From assembly GCF_016595505.1 (NCBI RefSeq), contig NZ_JAENIL010000015.1, forward strand, positions 62,001 through 126,000: a DNA stretch of 64,000 nucleotides. Reading direction: 5' to 3'. The notes below the pieces were generated by a model. It worked only from the letters and a program-made list of their open reading frames with translations, was not told the DNA's origin and made no database searches. The position numbers and the translations under genes were made by a program. The DNA comes from Pelagicoccus mobilis (GTDB taxonomy: Bacteria > Verrucomicrobiota > Verrucomicrobiia > Opitutales > Opitutaceae). Below, piece by piece: positions 63,401 to 64,000 of the stretch (within the stretch, counting starts at the first letter, position 1; each line of letters begins with the position of its first letter).

Positions 63401-64000
63401 TGAATCGATCGTTCAGATTTTCAGCCACACGAGTAATCGGCTGCCCGTTCAAAGCGAAACTAACACCCGAGACATCCTCCAACAGATGGCTAGCAGCACC
63501 AGTTCTCAAGTTACCGTGCAAATCAATATTGCCCGCTTGGCAGCCATGCAGATAGAGAAAACCGACTCCATCAGGCAGTCGCCCAACCTTGTCCGTTATG
63601 CGAACATTAGTAATGCGGAAGTCCTCTACACGAGCACCGATGATATAGTACGGACGATTGGCATGAATATCCCTCTCAGGATCGAGTTCGACTAGTCCGC
63701 ATCCATTGGGCTTCTTTGCGGTCGTCAAATCGACCTCGCCTGTATTTTGGAAGGCGATATTATCCATCCGAAGATTTCGGATCGGGTGTCCTTCGAACCC
63801 TTCAAGAAGCATTCTCCCAGGACCGGAGAAGTTCAGGTTCTGGAATTCGATACCCTCGATCTCTCCCGGCTTCGAGGTCTTGTAAAAGCGCGGCGTATTA
63901 TCCACGACCAGAGCGAAGGGCGCTCTTGTAGTAAACTCAATGTCGCGGAATACGATCCGCTTGAAGGATCCACCATCCTTCATGTATAGACAGAGGCCGA
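60468..64000 (-). CDS. Beta-helix (GH28-type) plus GH78 alpha-L-rhamnosidase fusion, incomplete at the 5' end
   Basis: The open frame starts at an ATG at 63983, but the codons before it (GLCLY-MKDGG) continue the frame to the window edge without a stop, so the true start lies outside. The first about 170 visible residues (FKRIVFRDIEFTTRAPFALV, VEDFRITNVRITD) have the I-x-F/I repeats of a right-handed parallel beta-helix as in GH28 pectinases. Then jelly-roll domains and a GH78 barrel: DVYTDCPTYEQVFWVGDG near residue 792 and GASTFWEMWSLRTG near 1061 give the two catalytic Glu. C-terminal sandwich ends GAIPTPHGILKVEVW. At least 1,177 residues. Confidence 0.85.
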   Translation of the reverse strand, partial: GLCLYMKDGGSFKRIVFRDIEFTTRAPFALVVDNTPRFYKTSKPGEIEGIEFQNLNFSGPGRMLLEGFEGHPIRNLRMDNIAFQNTGEVDLTTAKKPNGCGLVELDPERDIHANRPYYIIGARVEDFRITNVRITDKVGRLPDGVGFLYLHGCQAGNIDLHGNLRTGAASHLLEDVSGVSFALNGQPITRVAENLNDRFSKEKMGWIWTGEEVPPRNAYIGFKKEFNLQKGERARLRLTADSRYILWVNGKRAGIGPARAWPAHWEVDEYDLTELCQEGANLIAVLVLAYGEGTMQYIPNAPGMAAAITIRDGQSGGARTLYSDETWQSKVSQGFDSGAPRMSLQMAFEERFDATKENAWWEPGMQDCGWKDSEAILAPHPRLRLREIPLLESEEWAPKQITDFSVVKPSRYHWTINLRAYCCPHEKLSAPIIYKGHLFTQIHSPKDQDIQFMRPHWYHQGPMFLNGEEIGRLPGGFSRAAIKENAKLVKGWNRLIIPLPDYFPKEEGVDYGVSLFPQISIDVDTEEAVTWSARGELDVPDLEAFAFLGPFRYTDEEAEELRGKIHSFVVASPREFAQGGTVENCARVQDEVNSWEAGSPVNAMEALSAFEGVYQAIAAKDALCDDVFLAAIADTPIDLGETVFDPDLSDAHEHAFEIPSIEDDTYALRFLVDFGDMVVGDHEIEIDAPEGAMIDVHNFEFIQKDGRQNYAEGMNNTFRYTCREGRQSYRSVVRRGFQYSWIIVRNAKRPVTFHKIRAHFVAYPQKNTGSFSCDDRLLNRIWEVGAHTLRCCSEDVYTDCPTYEQVFWVGDGRNEALVDWMVNGDPRLWYRCLRLSGESLERSAIIESHLPSAERSILPAWVFLWMRSCREYLLFTGDFPGATKLFRFVRRNFEGIRQCLNDDGLFEIHAWNMFDWAAMDTPNEGVVTHNNCFLVLALNETAELADWLGEGHWAEVFRDQANKVRLAINSHLWSDEEGAYIDCVHKDGKPSTVFSQQTQTVALRANVPDTVQRRGMCREKAFSPPESFVKSGSPFFQFFILEILSEEKQYQKILDSVRENWGFMIEEGASTFWEMWSLRTGRLTRSHCHGWSAAPTYFLSTEVLGIHPVSPGFSRIRFCPQLGDLEKAEGAIPTPHGILKVEVWRDGDEVFGDLEVPEGIDVVDTIGVTLVEKVPQ

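Overview
The window looks like chromosomal DNA from a Verrucomicrobium, most likely of the class Opitutae. The argument rests on the small basic protein next to cutA at 24669-24824, which belongs to a family I know only from Chlamydiae and Verrucomicrobia. The large accessory block of exported oxidoreductases, DUF1080, CehA-like proteins and glycosidases is also typical of that group. This is inference from gene content; no 16S rRNA gene is present.

Left part, 1-35200, housekeeping. A minus-strand run (7900 to 1) encodes acylphosphatase, an ABC exporter, a TPR-like protein, CysC, an unknown membrane/coiled-coil protein, a HAD phosphatase, a dicarboxylate/glutamate-type symporter and the start of UvrB. 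Two hypothetical plus-strand genes follow, one of which resembles a degenerate ECF sigma factor. Then come glgC-uspA, a small HTH protein, cysD-cysN, an aminotransferase, ftsH, tilS, serS, a GT9 glycosyltransferase, trmL, thrB, smpB and rpoZ, all on the minus strand. cutA and the small basic protein are on the plus strand. An M23 peptidase, a lipoprotein and hemW are on the minus strand. An IPT/TIG lipoprotein, a TPP riboswitch with thiC, a Na/Pi cotransporter and a beta-CASP hydrolase are on the plus strand, and a PhnP-like hydrolase is on the minus strand. tRNA-Ser(GCU) at 35244-35334 closes this part.

Right part, 35594-64000, is a catabolic island. It contains an OFA-type MFS transporter, PhyH dioxygenase, DUF1080 hydrolase and an exported Gfo/Idh/MocA oxidoreductase, all minus. 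A long plus-strand run follows: CehA-like hydrolase 1, SSS symporter, a very large GH101/DUF5696-like glycosidase, nitrilase-family amidase 1, CehA-like hydrolase 2, a GH78 alpha-L-rhamnosidase and a GH43-like beta-propeller protein. An IclR regulator, an orphan PqqD-like protein and an unrecognised protein are on the minus strand. A decayed RraA-family fragment lies next to amidase 2, followed by a LacI regulator. The right edge holds an incomplete multidomain enzyme joining a pectin-lyase-like beta-helix (GH28-type) to a GH78 rhamnosidase.

Five copies of a palindrome close to CATAGGAATCGATTCCTATG, centred on CG as LacI-family operators are, lie upstream of the transporter, the Gfo/Idh and CehA operons, the rhamnosidase, the IclR/RraA/amidase promoter region and the lacI gene. 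I infer one regulon for uptake and breakdown of a rhamnose-containing (possibly pectin- or rhamnogalacturonan-like) glycan carrying amide or ester groups. The substrate itself is not shown by the sequence.
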